Assembly (NCBI GenBank): GCA_029067085.1
Contig: JAIEFE010000004.1
Location: 105,532 to 169,531, forward strand
Direction: 5' to 3'
Source: Lachnospiraceae bacterium
GTDB lineage: Bacteria; Bacillota; Clostridia; Lachnospirales; Lachnospiraceae
Length of the DNA: 64,000 nt
Part shown: one piece after another, positions 28,306 through 36,804 of the stretch
Numbering within the stretch: the stretch's first letter is position 1
Layout of the letters: each line of letters starts with the position of its first letter
Position numbers and translations under genes: made by a program
The notes under the pieces: generated by a model
What the model saw: the letters and a program-made list of their open reading frames with translations, nothing else
What the model was told of the DNA's origin: nothing
The model's database searches: none

Positions 28306-28333
28306 ATACTACTTTTCCGAACAAAGGTAGTAT
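28306..28333. promoter_or_regulatory. Inverted repeat ATACTAC-N14-GTAGTAT before the MotA-like gene
   Basis: Two perfect seven-base arms lie 54-81 bases upstream of the start at 28252. The half-site is the same as in the dyad cluster before the hemolysin III gene (11940-11976). A binding site for the LuxR-type protein encoded in this operon is a possibility, not shown. Confidence 0.4.
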
Positions 28334-28344
28334 TTTCAGTCAAA

Positions 28345-28368
28345 AGAGCCTGCCCAAAGGCAAGCTCT
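28345..28368 (-). terminator. Terminator after the amino-acid ABC ATPase gene
   Basis: Minus-strand AGAGC-x-TGCC and GGCA-x-GCTCT form a stem followed by TTTTGACTG, nine bases past the stop at 28377. Confidence 0.7.
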
Positions 28369-28376
28369 CTGATTCT

Positions 28377-29153
28377 TTAGTATTTTGTCAAAAACTGTCT
28401 TGTCCTCTCCTCCCTCGGATGGTCGATGACCTGTTTCGGATCACCCTGCTCCACGATCACGCCCTCATCCATAAAAATGATCTGATCCGCCACGTCTCTG
28501 GCAAATGCCATTTCATGTGTCACGATGATCATTGTCATATGCTGTTCGGCAAGTCCCCGGATCACCTTCAGGACCTCGCCTGTCAATTCCGGATCGAGTG
28601 CCGAGGTTGGCTCATCAAAACAGAGAATATCAGGCTGTAAGGCAAGCGCTCTGGCAATCGCCACGCGCTGCTGCTGCCCTCCGGAGAGCTGATGCGGATA
28701 ATGCTCCATACGATCCGCCAGTCCCATCCGGTTAAGCAAATCTCTGCCGTGAGTTTCGATCTCCTCATAAATCTCTCTTTTCTTCTGCTTAAAATCCGGT
28801 CGTTCCTTCGCCAGAAGCTTTTCGGCCAGAATCACATTCTCCAATGCCGTATACTGCGGAAACAAGTGAAACGCCTGAAACACCATCCCAAAATGCAGCC
28901 TCTTGGTGCGCAGATTGCTCCCCTGACCACTCACGGGATTTTCCGCGTCAAACAGCGTCTCTCCCTTCACCGTGATAGAGCCGTGATCCGGCGTCTCAAG
29001 GAAATTAAGGCAGCGTAATAATGTCGTCTTTCCGGAACCGGAGGAACCGATGATCGCTAACGCCTTTCCCTCTTCCAATGTAAAACTCACATCGTCAAGT
29101 ACATTGGTGGAACCGAATCTTTTTCCGATGTTTTTTACTTCTAAGACAGCCAT
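28377..29153 (-). CDS. Polar amino-acid ABC transporter, ATP-binding subunit
   Basis: The 258-residue ATPase has Walker A GSSGSGKTT, signature [15 protein letters not shown], Walker [15 protein letters not shown] and the switch histidine in VTHEM, matching the GlnQ/HisP group. It ends the operon that starts with the rearranged binding protein at 30694 and is separated from the permease gene by 87 bases. It powers uptake of an amino acid that cannot be named from sequence. Confidence 0.95.
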   Translation of the reverse strand: MAVLEVKNIGKRFGSTNVLDDVSFTLEEGKALAIIGSSGSGKTTLLRCLNFLETPDHGSITVKGETLFDAENPVSGQGSNLRTKRLHFGMVFQAFHLFPQYTALENVILAEKLLAKERPDFKQKKREIYEEIETHGRDLLNRMGLADRMEHYPHQLSGGQQQRVAIARALALQPDILCFDEPTSALDPELTGEVLKVIRGLAEQHMTMIIVTHEMAFARDVADQIIFMDEGVIVEQGDPKQVIDHPREERTRQFLTKY

Positions 29154-29240
29154 ATTTCTCCTTATTCTAAAGTGTTATAATCCAAATTGAATCAATTGCG
29201 CCTCAGAGATTCTTTTCAACCGTCCTCACTCTGAAATGAT

Positions 29241-29897
29241 CTATCTGAAATAATCCAGTCTGCGTTCGATATAGCGAAACAACAGTGTCAATATTCCTAC
29301 AAACAGAAGGTAGAACACTCCCGTGTAAAAGAGCGGCCAGGTAAGACCGTTGCTCTTCATAAAAGAATAGCCCGCGAAGGTCAGCTCATAAGCCGCGATG
29401 ATCCGTGCCAAAGAGGTGTCTTTCACCAAAGTGATGATCTCGTTGGACATAGGCGGCACCACACGTTTTACCATCTGTAAAAGCGTTACCTGAAAAAAAA
29501 TCTGACTCTTCGTCATGCCAAGCACCTCCCCTGCCTCCCGCTGTCCCACGGGAACACCTTCGATGCCTCCACGAAAAATAACCGAAAAGTAGCAGGCGTA
29601 GTTGATAGAAAAAGCCACCACCGTAGCCGTGATCCGCCCCGCTTCACTGCCGCTCCAGATATTGTGAGAAAGCCATAGCCCCGGACCGTAGAAGATAATG
29701 ATGAGCTGCAGCATCAACGGCGTCCCCCGTATGATCCAGACAAGCGTCTCCACAAGCCCGCGCAGAAGCTTCCATCTGCTCATTGCGCCGAAGGCCAGAA
29801 TCAATCCCAGCGGCAGCGCAAAGAGCAGTGTGAAAAGAAAGATCTGAAAGGTGGTCCAAAGACCGCCAAGCAGAGATTGCGTTACTGTTAAAAACAT
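29241..29897 (-). CDS. Polar amino-acid ABC transporter permease
   Basis: The 218-residue permease has five spans and the HisM/GlnP family patterns LLRGLVETLVWIIRGTPLMLQL and the EAA loop EAGEVLGMTKSQIF. It begins 11 bases after the binding-protein gene, which places the three subunits of one transporter together. Confidence 0.94.
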   Translation of the reverse strand: MFLTVTQSLLGGLWTTFQIFLFTLLFALPLGLILAFGAMSRWKLLRGLVETLVWIIRGTPLMLQLIIIFYGPGLWLSHNIWSGSEAGRITATVVAFSINYACYFSVIFRGGIEGVPVGQREAGEVLGMTKSQIFFQVTLLQMVKRVVPPMSNEIITLVKDTSLARIIAAYELTFAGYSFMKSNGLTWPLFYTGVFYLLFVGILTLLFRYIERRLDYFR

Positions 29898-29908
29898 GCT
29901 TTACTCCC

Positions 29909-30694
29909 TTACTTTCCGGGTACCACGATCACCTGTGCATTATTGCAGTAAGCGTTCGTGCACTCCATAGCTTCCGTCACTTCATTGGTCAGCGTCATGC
30001 CATTCCAGACAACATCAATGTTCTTGGAATCCAACTCCATGATCTTATTATCCCAGTCGATCACTACAAACTGTGCTTCCACGCCCAGCTTATTCGCCAC
30101 CATGCGTGCCATGTCCGCATCAAAACCGATCCACTCGCCCGCAGCATCCTTGTAGTCCATGGGTTCAAACTCCGTGATGCCCACGATCAGCGTACCCTTG
30201 CCCTGAATGTAAGCCACATCTCCGGAACCGTTGTCCGTATACTCGCTCGCCTTCTGCTCTACAAGAGCCTCCTGTACACCATAAGTCGCTGCCGTCTCCT
30301 GCATGGAACCGTTCGCATAGCTCTCCGCAAGTACAGCATTGATATAGGAAGCCAGATCGGAGCCCTTGCGGCAGCCTGCGCCATACTCCTCCGTCGTCAG
30401 TTCTTCCGTATGTACCAGATTCGGATAGCTGGTGCCTTCACCGATCATAGCGCCCGCCATCAGAAGGTCGATGATCGCTGCGTCCGATGTCCCGGAAGCC
30501 ACCTCCATCAGCGCATCCGCCTGAGAAGCCACACTATTCATCTGATAGCCCTTCTCCTGCGCTGCCGCCTCGCCCGCAGAACCTGCCTCCACGGCATACA
30601 CCATATCCTTACTGTCTGTCTTGTTGCCGCAACCCGTAAGAATGGTGCAGATTGCTGTTGAAAGTACCAGTAACATTGCAAATTTCTTTTTCAT
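29909..30694 (-). CDS. Amino-acid ABC binding lipoprotein with circularly permuted lobes
   Basis: The 261-residue protein has a lipoprotein signal peptide (LTGC, Cys22). Ordinary family-3 binding proteins run lobe I strand (GTLIVG..FxPMxY..GFDxDMA..) to hinge, then lobe II. Here residues 31-145 correspond to lobe II plus the C-terminal tail (AVEAGSAGEAA, TSDAAIIDLLMAGAM, EEYGAGCRKGSDL, YANGSMQETAATYGV), and residues 167-261 correspond to the N-terminal lobe I part (GTLIVGITEFEPMDY, IGFDADMARMVANKLGV, DVVWNGMTLT), ending just after the hinge strand AQVIVV. A 20-residue Gly/Ser-containing linker joins the original ends. The frame is intact and followed by permease and ATPase genes, so it is probably functional. 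The neighbouring binding protein at 30814 has the normal order. Confidence 0.9.
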   Translation of the reverse strand: MKKKFAMLLVLSTAICTILTGCGNKTDSKDMVYAVEAGSAGEAAAQEKGYQMNSVASQADALMEVASGTSDAAIIDLLMAGAMIGEGTSYPNLVHTEELTTEEYGAGCRKGSDLASYINAVLAESYANGSMQETAATYGVQEALVEQKASEYTDNGSGDVAYIQGKGTLIVGITEFEPMDYKDAAGEWIGFDADMARMVANKLGVEAQFVVIDWDNKIMELDSKNIDVVWNGMTLTNEVTEAMECTNAYCNNAQVIVVPGK

Positions 30695-30730
30695 AATCTT
30701 CTCCTCCTAAATGTTTTCAAACACTTATGT

Positions 30731-30759
30731 ATTTTATCACAGCAGTATGCTAAAGTAAA
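30731..30759 (-). promoter_or_regulatory. Promoter for the permuted-SBP transporter operon
   Basis: Minus-strand TTTACT, 17 bases and TAAAAT with a TG extension lie between the terminator at 30772 and the start at 30694. Confidence 0.65.
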
Positions 30760-30771
30760 TGCGCAAAATAG

Positions 30772-30799
30772 AAATCCCCCGTCAATTAACGGGGGATTT
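30772..30799 (-). terminator. Terminator between the two amino-acid transporter sets
   Basis: AAATCCCCCGT and ACGGGGGATTT form a perfect 11-base stem with a 6-base loop, followed on the minus strand by CTATTTTG. The U-tract is short, so partial read-through into the next operon is possible. Confidence 0.75.
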
Positions 30800-30813
30800 A
30801 ATTATCTCTGTAT

Positions 30814-31584
30814 TTATTCCGCGTTTGTCGCCTCCGTATACTTCACTGCAAGATCATTGATCGTGCCGTCCGCAAGCATCTTCTCGATGGAAGCGTTGAT
30901 CTTATTCAGCAGCTCTGTGTTATCCTTCTGTACCGCGATCGCATACTCCTCAGATTCGAAAGCGGAGGCGTCCTCCACGATCTTTAAGCCCTCGTTATCG
31001 CTGACGTACTTCTGCGCTGTCGCAGAGTCAAGCACCACCACGTCGCACTTGCCGTTCACCAGCTCCATGACCGCCTCGGTTCCCTTCTTGAACGCCTCGT
31101 AGGTGTAGCCCATATCCTGCACGCAAACCTCGCCGGTATAGCCCTGGATCACGCAGATCTTCTTATCAGCCATGTCTGCCGCAGAGGCAATATCGGAGTC
31201 TTCTTTCACGATCATAACCTGCGTAGCCGTATAGTACGGAGTGGAAAAATCCACTGTCTCCCTTCTCTCATCGGTTGCCGTCATGCCCGCGATGACCGCG
31301 TCAATCTGCCCATTCTGGAGCGCTATCAGAAGAGAGTCAAATTCCATACTCTCCATCTTGACCTCCATGCTGTTGTCCTCGCCGATCTGCTTCGCGATCG
31401 CCATGTCAATACCATCGAACTCACCGATCACACCGTTTGAGGTAACATACTCGAACGGCGGAAATTCAGGGTTTGTGCCGAAGGTGATGGCATTGCCCTT
31501 TGCGGAGCCGCCTCCGCAGGCCGTAAGGGAAGCTGCCAGGATTCCGGCAAGCATCATTGTCAGTAACTTTGTTGTCTTTTTCAT
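30814..31584 (-). CDS. Amino-acid ABC transporter substrate-binding lipoprotein
   Basis: A 256-residue family-3 binding protein with lipobox LTAC and normal lobe order: ITFGTNPEFPPFEYV and GEFDGIDMAIAKQI in lobe I, hinge STPYYTATQVMIV, then lobe II with ICVIQGYTGEV and a return through YAIAVQKDNTELLNKINA. AGGAGG precedes the start. It is the last gene of the first transporter set (permease, ATPase, binding protein) and is followed by a terminator. Ligand unknown. Confidence 0.95.
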   Translation of the reverse strand: MKKTTKLLTMMLAGILAASLTACGGGSAKGNAITFGTNPEFPPFEYVTSNGVIGEFDGIDMAIAKQIGEDNSMEVKMESMEFDSLLIALQNGQIDAVIAGMTATDERRETVDFSTPYYTATQVMIVKEDSDIASAADMADKKICVIQGYTGEVCVQDMGYTYEAFKKGTEAVMELVNGKCDVVVLDSATAQKYVSDNEGLKIVEDASAFESEEYAIAVQKDNTELLNKINASIEKMLADGTINDLAVKYTEATNAE

Positions 31585-31638
31585 AATCTTTTCCTCCTCG
31601 TTGTTTACAACATTTATTACAATCGCTTAATGTCGCGA

Positions 31639-32361
31639 TCATAAAACCTTTGATAAAAAGTTTCTCGTCCGCTCGTTCTGCGGATTGCCGAAAACTTCCT
31701 CGGGTGTACCGCTCTCCATAACGACGCCCTGATCTATGAAAAGCACTCTGGACGCGACCTCTCTGGCAAATCCCATCTCGTGGGTAACGATCACCATGGT
31801 CATCCCGGACTTCGCCAGATCCTTCATCACGTCGAGTACCTCTCCGACCATCTCCGGGTCGAGCGCCGAAGTAGGCTCATCAAAAAGCATGATCTCGGGA
31901 TCCATTGCCAAAGCTCTCGCAATTGCCACACGCTGCTTCTGGCCTCCGGAGAGCTGTGCCGGATAGGCGTTCGCCTTCTCCCCGAGATTGACTCTCTCCA
32001 AAAGCTCCTGTCCGCGTTTCTTCGCCTCCTCCTTCGTCATTTTTTTCAGAAGGACGGGGGCCAATGTAATATTCTCCATGATAGTCAGATGCGGGAAGAG
32101 ATTGAACTGCTGAAACACCATCCCCATCTTCTGCCGCACCTGGTTCACATTTATTTTCGGGGACGTGATCAGCTCGTCGTCCACATAGATCTCGCCCTCT
32201 GTAACTGTCTCCAGGAGATTCAGGCATCGCAGGAAGGTACTCTTCCCCGATCCTGAGGGGCCGATCACCACCACTACCTCGCCCCGTGCGATGTGCTCAT
32301 CGATTCCGTTTAGAACGGTCAGATCTTCAAATTTTTTATGTAAATTCTGGACTTTTATCAT
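31639..32361 (-). CDS. Polar amino-acid ABC transporter, ATP-binding subunit
   Basis: The 240-residue ATPase starts [14 protein letters not shown] at 32361 behind GGAG; a longer frame from 32418 overlaps the permease end and lacks a ribosome site. Walker [10 protein letters not shown], signature [15 protein letters not shown] and Walker [15 protein letters not shown] are intact. It sits between permease and binding-protein genes of the same transporter. Confidence 0.95.
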   Translation of the reverse strand: MIKVQNLHKKFEDLTVLNGIDEHIARGEVVVVIGPSGSGKSTFLRCLNLLETVTEGEIYVDDELITSPKINVNQVRQKMGMVFQQFNLFPHLTIMENITLAPVLLKKMTKEEAKKRGQELLERVNLGEKANAYPAQLSGGQKQRVAIARALAMDPEIMLFDEPTSALDPEMVGEVLDVMKDLAKSGMTMVIVTHEMGFAREVASRVLFIDQGVVMESGTPEEVFGNPQNERTRNFLSKVL

Positions 32362-32407
32362 TCTCAAATCTCCATCTGCTGTCCGGTTTATGTCTGCAAA
32401 AAAAGGG

Positions 32408-33088
32408 TTAAACAGCATCGGCCCGGCGAAGCCTGTTCTCCACTTTTTTCAGCGCCAGCGTCAATATCTTGATCAGCACATAATAAATGACCGCAGTGCC
32501 GATGAGCGGCATGAAAGCTAAGAAGGTCGCGCTCTTGATAAAGTCGCCTGCCTTCTGAATATCCATCAGTCCCACATACCCGACAATAGCCGTCTCCTTG
32601 ATCAATACAATAAATTCATTGCACAGTGCGGGAAAAATATTTTTGACTGCCTGTGGAATGACAATCCTGCTCATGGTCTGAAAGGCGTTTAAGCCAAGCG
32701 ATCTGCCTGCCTCCGTCTGCCCTTTATCAATCGACAGGATGCCCGCCCGAATGATCTCCGACACATAGGCTCCCGAATTGATGCCGAAAGCAATCGCCGC
32801 AACGATCCACTTTTCAAGCTGCAGAGGGGGGAAAATCACAAAATATATGATCATCAGCTGCGTCACCGATGGCGTTCCCCTGATCACATCCGTGTAGATA
32901 CCACCGATCACGCGAAGGACTTTTTTCTTCGACAGATTGCACATCGCGATCAGCATCCCGATCAAAATACCAATGATGATCGCCAAGAGCGAAACCTTTA
33001 TCGTAACGCCGATACCGCTTATTAATAATTTATATCGGTCTTCCTTTATAAAACATTTATAAAATTCATTACTAAATTTCGCCATCAT
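32408..33088 (-). CDS. Polar amino-acid ABC transporter permease
   Basis: The 226-residue permease shows the family motifs [18 protein letters not shown] and [18 protein letters not shown]. The start ATG at 33088 overlaps the TGA of the upstream sensor kinase (ATGA), with AAAGGA inside the kinase gene as ribosome site; the adjacent ATG at 33085 is an equal option. This overlap implies translational coupling between sensor and transporter. Confidence 0.93.
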   Translation of the reverse strand: MMAKFSNEFYKCFIKEDRYKLLISGIGVTIKVSLLAIIIGILIGMLIAMCNLSKKKVLRVIGGIYTDVIRGTPSVTQLMIIYFVIFPPLQLEKWIVAAIAFGINSGAYVSEIIRAGILSIDKGQTEAGRSLGLNAFQTMSRIVIPQAVKNIFPALCNEFIVLIKETAIVGYVGLMDIQKAGDFIKSATFLAFMPLIGTAVIYYVLIKILTLALKKVENRLRRADAV

Positions 33089-35802
33089 CTTCGTTCCTTT
33101 CCGAGCAGACTCCTCCACTCCGACAATATTTCCTCACATTCCTCCGTATCAATATCCTCCACGGCATTCTGAAGCTCCTCAAACACTTTCTGCTGCGCAT
33201 CGTCGTAGGAATACTGGCTCATGTCCCGAATCACCTTCTCCATCGCGTCCATATCCAGATTTTCCATGGCTTCTTCCATTGCCGCAAAGAGATCCGTGAT
33301 CTCACTCTGCTCTGCCTCTCTGCCGGCGTGTTCCTCCGTCTCCTTTGTAAAGTAAGGAGCGAGAATTCCCTTGTAGAACATATACTCCTCTAACATGCCC
33401 GGCGTGATCTTATGGATCAGGGCAGCATTTTCCGCATTGCCTGCCGCTTCCATCTGCTCCGCCGTATATGCCAGATCCATAGCGCCGATCTGTCTGGATG
33501 CGCTCTTCAAAGCATGCACTTCAACCGTATACTCCCGCCACATCTCCTTCTGATCGTACTCCTGTATGAGGGCACATTTCTTGTCGATGACACGATAAAA
33601 CTCCTTTAAAACAGACCAGAACAGTGCCTCATTTCCAAGGAAACTCATGGCCTTCTCCACATCCAGCCCGTCAATCGCAATATTCGTAGGCATCTGTGCC
33701 GGAGTGTCCTTGTGGACAGGGCGGGGCATCTGTCTTTTCTTTCTGCGCTTCTCGATCTTTTCCGGAGGCAGCCATTTACGCAGCTTTGAGAGAATAATCC
33801 GCATCTCGATGGGCTTCGTCACGCAATCGTTCATACCCTCGCTGATAAACATCTCCGCCGTTCCCTCCACCGCATTGGCCGTGAGCGCAATGATGGGCAC
33901 CTGTCCGTTACTGCCGAGAAGTCTCCGGATGACACGAGTGGTCTCCACGCCGTCCATCTCCGGCATCATATGATCCATAAAAATTATGTCATAGCGCTTG
34001 TCCGTTACCTTCAAAACGGCTTCTTTCCCACTCAAGGCCGTATCCATCTTCATCTGCAGAGGATTCAGGAGACCCTTTACAACCGTCAGATTGATCGCGT
34101 TATCATCCACTATCAATATTTCCGCCGTGGGCGCCACAAAGTCAAAATCTTGTGCCTCCGTCGGTGCATAGGCCACGTTGTCCTCCCTGCCGTTAAAAAT
34201 ATTGGAAAGCCCTAAAATGTAAAGCGGCTTTTTCACCACCCGAAGGTTTGGAAGATCGTAGGAACGCATCGTACGGTAATTCGTGAGCAATACGCCGTTG
34301 ACATCCGGATTCCGCTTTAAAAAATGCTGTACATCTTCCGTAAACAACGGCTGTTCAATAAAAAGGAAACCGATCTGTCTCTCTTTCACAAGATTCAAGG
34401 AATCCTCCGATTCCAGTCTCTCATAGGAAACGCCGAGCTTCTCCATGTCACCGGCAAGTTCCTCTGCAATATATTTGCTTCTGATCAGTCCCGCCGCCGT
34501 CAGTTTCGCGTCCGGCTTCTCAACGCTGTGAGCGCTGTTCGTCACTTTCTGGGGAATGCTGAAGGAGAAGGTGGAACCCTTCCCATACACGCTGCTCACA
34601 TAAATCTTTCCGTTCATAAGGGATACAAGCTGTTTACAGATCGCAAGACCGAGTCCCGTTCCCTCAATATTGCGATTCCGCTTGCTGTCCAGCTGCTGGA
34701 AAGATCTAAAGAGCTTGTTCATATCGCTCTCTTTGATGCCGCTTCCCGTATCTGCGATGGAGATCGACAACTCTATTGTCTCCTCATCTATTTGTCGGAA
34801 ATCCACTTTCACATGGACATTTCCTTCCCTGGTAAACTTGACGGCATTGTTCGCCAGATTGACCATAACCTGCTTGATACGGATATTATCCCCATAAAGG
34901 CCGACGGGAAGATTCGGATTCACGTCCACCGTCAACTCCAAATCCTTGGTGCCGATACGTGTCATAATGATATTTGATACGTCATTGATCACAGACATGG
35001 GCTCATACTCCACGTCGCTGATATCCATCTTGCCGGACTCAATCTTGGAGAAGTCCAGAATATCGTTGATTATCGTAAGAAGCGTCCGCCCGGAGGATTT
35101 GATCTGCCCGATGTACTCCCTTGCCGCCGGCGTCAGTTCTTCCCTGAGTGCCATCTCCGCCATACCGATGACCGCGTTCATCGGCGTACGGATCTCATGG
35201 CTCATATTCGCCAGAAAGTCCGATTTCATGCTGGAATTCTTACTCAGCTCCATATTTTTCAGATTTACCTGGTGTCTGTTGTACGCCACATCAGATAAAA
35301 CATTGGCAATCGTGTAGAGCGCGTTTGAGACCTTTTCAATGGTTTCTTTATCCACGATCCGGAGATCCTTTGCCGACTCGATCAGCCTGTCAGCGTCCAC
35401 CCCGATTACTTCCGCCACCTCTCTGAGTTTATTCTCCTCCGGCGGAACGGACAGGATCTGTCCGCCGATAATACAGCCCACCATAGTCTCGTGTGCCATG
35501 ATCGGCGCAGCGAACTCCACCAGACCCGCATGACAGAGGTAAACGCAGGAAGCCTTGGCGCTTGCTGCCTTTCCCGCTCCCATCCTGTCACATTTTGCGC
35601 ACTGCGTTCTGCCGATTTCCGTACTTCTGATGTGTTTGGTACAAAAATCGGAAACACCGGAAGACTCTGTGATCGCAACACCGTTCACATCCGTGATGAC
35701 TGCCGCGATCCCGGACATATCCGAGAAAGCATCCTGTACCTTCTGCAGGGTCTCCAAATCTATCAAATCTGTTAAATTATATTTATCCTCAATGACTGCC
35801 AT
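33085..35802 (-). CDS. Hybrid sensor histidine kinase with PocR sensor and HPt domain
   Basis: The 905-residue cytoplasmic protein has no membrane spans. Order: PocR ligand-binding domain (about 12-175, with QCAKCDRMG and CHAGLVEFAAPI), a short helix, HisKA with phospho-His202 in MSHEIRTPMNA, HATPase (NLANNAVKF, GTGLGLAICKQL), a degenerate receiver (about 435-540), an intact receiver with Asp610 in IIFMDHMMPEMDG, and a C-terminal HPt with His763 in EVHALKSASRQIGA. PocR domains bind small metabolites. The response regulator gene lies upstream (30-base gap) and the amino-acid permease gene overlaps downstream, so the ligand may be the transported compound or a product of it. Confidence 0.92.
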   Translation of the reverse strand: MAVIEDKYNLTDLIDLETLQKVQDAFSDMSGIAAVITDVNGVAITESSGVSDFCTKHIRSTEIGRTQCAKCDRMGAGKAASAKASCVYLCHAGLVEFAAPIMAHETMVGCIIGGQILSVPPEENKLREVAEVIGVDADRLIESAKDLRIVDKETIEKVSNALYTIANVLSDVAYNRHQVNLKNMELSKNSSMKSDFLANMSHEIRTPMNAVIGMAEMALREELTPAAREYIGQIKSSGRTLLTIINDILDFSKIESGKMDISDVEYEPMSVINDVSNIIMTRIGTKDLELTVDVNPNLPVGLYGDNIRIKQVMVNLANNAVKFTREGNVHVKVDFRQIDEETIELSISIADTGSGIKESDMNKLFRSFQQLDSKRNRNIEGTGLGLAICKQLVSLMNGKIYVSSVYGKGSTFSFSIPQKVTNSAHSVEKPDAKLTAAGLIRSKYIAEELAGDMEKLGVSYERLESEDSLNLVKERQIGFLFIEQPLFTEDVQHFLKRNPDVNGVLLTNYRTMRSYDLPNLRVVKKPLYILGLSNIFNGREDNVAYAPTEAQDFDFVAPTAEILIVDDNAINLTVVKGLLNPLQMKMDTALSGKEAVLKVTDKRYDIIFMDHMMPEMDGVETTRVIRRLLGSNGQVPIIALTANAVEGTAEMFISEGMNDCVTKPIEMRIILSKLRKWLPPEKIEKRRKKRQMPRPVHKDTPAQMPTNIAIDGLDVEKAMSFLGNEALFWSVLKEFYRVIDKKCALIQEYDQKEMWREYTVEVHALKSASRQIGAMDLAYTAEQMEAAGNAENAALIHKITPGMLEEYMFYKGILAPYFTKETEEHAGREAEQSEITDLFAAMEEAMENLDMDAMEKVIRDMSQYSYDDAQQKVFEELQNAVEDIDTEECEEILSEWRSLLGKERR

Positions 35803-35832
35803 AGCTTTTTCCCTCTGTCAAGTCATATCTTA

Positions 35833-36711
35833 TCAGCCTAATACACCCTTGATAGTGGACGAAAGCTTTTCCATATCGATCGGTTTTGTAAGATATCCCT
35901 GTGGCTTAAGCGCCAGCACCTCGAGAATTTTCTGCTTATCAGTCACGCCCGTCAGGAACACCACCGGCAGTTTGGCCGTCGCTGCATTTCCCCGGATCTT
36001 TTGAAGGACTGCCGCGCCGTTTTCCGCCGGCATCTCGTAATCAAGGAGCACCATATCCGTCTTTTTGGTCTCCAGAAATTTCAGGGCAATCTTTCCGTTG
36101 ATGGCAGTAGCCACATCATAGCGCTCCGCCAGATAGCCCTTTAAAAGCTTTAACACACTGCTGTCGTCGTCCACGAGGAGAATGTGTTTTTTGTGCTCCA
36201 TCTCCGCCTGCAGAGCTTTCTCCTTTTCCTCCTCCTTTGCGAGCTGAGCCAAAAGCTGCTCCGCTACACGCATAATATCCTGTGTTTTGATATCTTCCTT
36301 CTTCACTGTTACAGAATGACTCTCTTCGCCAGCCTGCGGCCGCTTCTCCTTGAGCAGCTTGACAATGCCCTCTTCAATCTTCTGGGATGAAAGAGGCTTC
36401 CTAAATATATTCACCTCCATGGCAGGCGCAATACGTACAAACTGATCGCACTCCTCGGCATCTCCTATGATGATAATGGGAATCCGGTTTTCCGCTATCT
36501 TTCGCTCCACGTTGACAAATCGCTTTAAATCGTCCGGATTTTCTCCGTAGAGACAATAGACGAGCGCGTCCGGCTGTATGTACTTTACGTGGTTTATAAT
36601 ATCGTCGTAGCGGTCCGAGGTGCTCAGACACTCAAAACTGAAATCCATGTATGTAAAAAACTCATTGATGATCATTTTGTTATTTCCCGTAAGCAAAATC
36701 TTGTATTTCAT
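35833..36711 (-). CDS. Response regulator with two receiver domains, no output domain
   Basis: The 292-residue protein has a degenerate N-terminal receiver (about 1-122, no phospho-acceptor Asp in the expected place), a helical linker rich in Glu and Lys, and an intact C-terminal receiver (about 175-292: LLVDDDSSVL, Asp224 in MVLLDYEMPAENG, switch Thr in VFLTGVT and Lys in YLTKPI). With no DNA-binding domain, it probably acts by protein contact or as a phosphate relay with the adjacent hybrid kinase. GGAG lies nine bases before the ATG. It is the first gene of the sensor-transporter block. Confidence 0.9.
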   Translation of the reverse strand: MKYKILLTGNNKMIINEFFTYMDFSFECLSTSDRYDDIINHVKYIQPDALVYCLYGENPDDLKRFVNVERKIAENRIPIIIIGDAEECDQFVRIAPAMEVNIFRKPLSSQKIEEGIVKLLKEKRPQAGEESHSVTVKKEDIKTQDIMRVAEQLLAQLAKEEEKEKALQAEMEHKKHILLVDDDSSVLKLLKGYLAERYDVATAINGKIALKFLETKKTDMVLLDYEMPAENGAAVLQKIRGNAATAKLPVVFLTGVTDKQKILEVLALKPQGYLTKPIDMEKLSSTIKGVLG

Positions 36712-36804
36712 AGCATTTTACTCCTTTTCCGTGTGTCATACATATCCGCAGTGTCGTTGCTCATTACCAACGCGTACGTTATATCATCCTTTTACGGAAT
36801 CTGA

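Noticed and set aside
28377..30694. Permuted binding protein as a frameshift or assembly artefact
   Set aside because: The frame is open throughout, the signal peptide, linker and ribosome site are all in place, and both halves are in one frame; a simple base error cannot swap domain order.
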